Positions 5,957-6,616 of a stretch of 6,616 bases of DNA are shown piece by piece (position 1 is the stretch's first letter; the number at the start of each line of letters is the position of its first letter). The translations under genes and the position numbers were made by a program. The stretch is from Cyanobacteriota bacterium (GTDB taxonomy: Bacteria > Cyanobacteriota > Cyanobacteriia > PCC-6307 > Cyanobiaceae): assembly GCA_947463165.1 (NCBI GenBank), contig CANHSW010000121.1, positions 1 to 6,616 on the forward strand, read 5' to 3'. The notes under the pieces were generated by a model. The model was given only the letters and a program-made list of their open reading frames with translations, did not search any database and was not told the origin of the DNA.

Positions 5957-6616
5957 CTCGAGCACAGCCACTGTTTCAGAAATGGCCACAGCTTCGGCAA
6001 CGGCCACAGTTTCGGCAGCGGCCACTGTTTCGGCAATGGCAACAGCATCGCCAATGGTCACAGTTTCGGCAGCCACCAATGAGTTCCAGCTGGGCGGCGA
6101 AGCTCCGACCCCGGGGCCCACGGTGGCGGCGACGCTGGCGTTTTCCACCAGCCCCCGCAGGGCGATCAGTTTGAGGCTGTTTTCCGCCAGGGTGGCCGCG
6201 ATCGGGCCCAGGGCAGGCCGCCAGCCGGCGGCCCCCAGATCCATCAAGGCGGCGCGGCGCACCTGCAGCTGCTGGTGTTGCAGCAGGTCCACCAGCTGTT
6301 GACCCCAGCGGGGTTCACCGGTGAGCTGCAGCAGCGCACGGCAGGCGGCGCTGCGGATCAGCGGTCGCTCGTGGTCCACGAACGGCTGGATCACAGCCAC
6401 CACAGCCCCGTCGGCCTGGCCGATGTCACCGAGCGCCTCCAGGAGCGCTTCACAGGGCTCCTGGAGGCGGGGCGTACCCGGCTGCTGGGCACCGGCCACA
6501 GCAGGGCCGCTGGCCAGGCGGCGCCGCAGGGGGGCCACGGCCTCCAAGGCGCGCAGCTCGCCGAGGGCGCGGGCGGCCGCCTCGCGCAGGCCGTGGTCTT
6601 CGTCTTCGAGGGTGGC
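5936..6616 (-). CDS. cpcE: Phycocyanobilin lyase subunit, CpcE-type (HEAT repeats), 5' end outside window
   Basis: The frame is open to the right window edge; 226 C-terminal residues are visible and the N-terminus is missing. HEAT-type helices are evident, for example HGLREAAARALGELRALEAVAPL (8-30), PCEALLEALGDIGQADGAV (54-72) and LQVRRAALMDLGAAGW (117-132). The stretch from HERPLIRSAACRALLQLTGEPRWG (82-105) to ENSLKLIALRGLVE (145-158) is typical of CpcE. The partner is CpcF; together they load phycocyanobilin onto phycocyanin alpha. The ending LEAMDALL also looks CpcE-like. Between that ending and the HEAT core lie about 37 residues of hexapeptide repeat (about 181-217), not expected in this family as I know it. 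A TTG at 6547 is only an internal codon. The gap to cpcF is 186 bp, unusually long for this pair and mostly repeats. Confidence 0.86.
   Translation of the reverse strand, partial: ATLEDEDHGLREAAARALGELRALEAVAPLRRRLASGPAVAGAQQPGTPRLQEPCEALLEALGDIGQADGAVVAVIQPFVDHERPLIRSAACRALLQLTGEPRWGQQLVDLLQHQQLQVRRAALMDLGAAGWRPALGPIAATLAENSLKLIALRGLVENASVAATVGPGVGASPPSWNSLVAAETVTIGDAVAIAETVAAAETVAVAEAVAISETVAVLEAMDALL
5967..6074 (-). repeat. 18-bp tandem repeat, six units, inside the cpcE 3' end
   Basis: Six 18-bp units, plus-strand consensus GCCACAGTTTCGGCAAYG, cover 5967-6074. On the coding strand each encodes one hexapeptide of pattern [AIV]-[AGS]-[ED]-[TA]-V-[AT] (AAETVT, IGDAVA, IAETVA, AAETVA, VAEAVA, ISETVA). 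The frame is kept and the protein still ends in a CpcE-like LEAMDALL. The regular Val/Ile spacing with Glu could form a helix or a short beta-solenoid; this is not determinable here. Confidence 0.93.

Noticed and set aside
5829..6302. Plus-strand frames across the 16-bp and 18-bp arrays
   Set aside because: They are antisense to cpcE and the spacer; the Ser/Ala/Thr/Val-rich products come only from the repeats.
1..6616. CRISPR array or HIP1-type octamers
   Set aside because: The tandem repeats have no spacers between units, and I saw no complete GCGATCGC site.

Overview
The window looks like chromosomal DNA of a GC-rich picocyanobacterium of the Synechococcus/Cyanobium type. Three things point there: a fused pantothenate synthetase/cytidylate kinase (a cyanobacterial arrangement), a pair of HEAT-repeat phycobilin lyase genes of the CpcE/CpcF type, and cyanobacterial-looking PurM and RlpA proteins. 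I saw no transposase, phage gene, CRISPR array, tRNA or rRNA. The species cannot be fixed from this sequence.

Layout, left to right. Positions 1-195 are non-coding and rich in hairpins, dominated by a 14-bp inverted repeat with nested alternatives; this is the 3' flank of purM. purM (196-1230, minus) makes AIR synthase for purine synthesis. A 647-bp divergent gap (1231-1877) follows. It holds an eight-unit 15-bp tandem repeat just upstream of purM and a long bulged stem-loop. rlpA (1878-2435, plus) encodes an exported peptidoglycan-acting protein. A 489-bp, visibly more AT-rich gap (2436-2924) holds a terminator-like hairpin, a second long stem-loop and a 17-bp direct repeat. The panC/cmk fusion (2925-4487, plus) makes pantothenate (for CoA) and CDP/dCDP. 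It converges, across 34 bp, on a minus-strand cluster read from the right edge: cpcE (5' end outside the window, ends at 5936), cpcF (5749-5012) and a low-molecular-weight tyrosine phosphatase (5019-4522) that overlaps cpcF by 8 nt.

CpcE and CpcF together normally attach phycocyanobilin to the phycocyanin alpha subunit, so the right edge is probably the border of a phycobilisome gene region. The phosphatase is probably co-translated with cpcF. The other genes are housekeeping and need not work together.

The most unusual property is the density of short tandem repeats of unrelated sequence and period at gene edges. They are 15 bp x 8 before purM, 18 bp x 6 inside the 3' end of cpcE, an imperfect 21-bp duplication straddling the cpcE stop codon, 16 bp x 6 ending 5 bp before the cpcF start, and 12 bp x 3 inside cpcF. 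Units inside genes are multiples of three. The cpcE-cpcF junction appears to have been rebuilt largely from such repeats. This is the part of the window most worth a second look.
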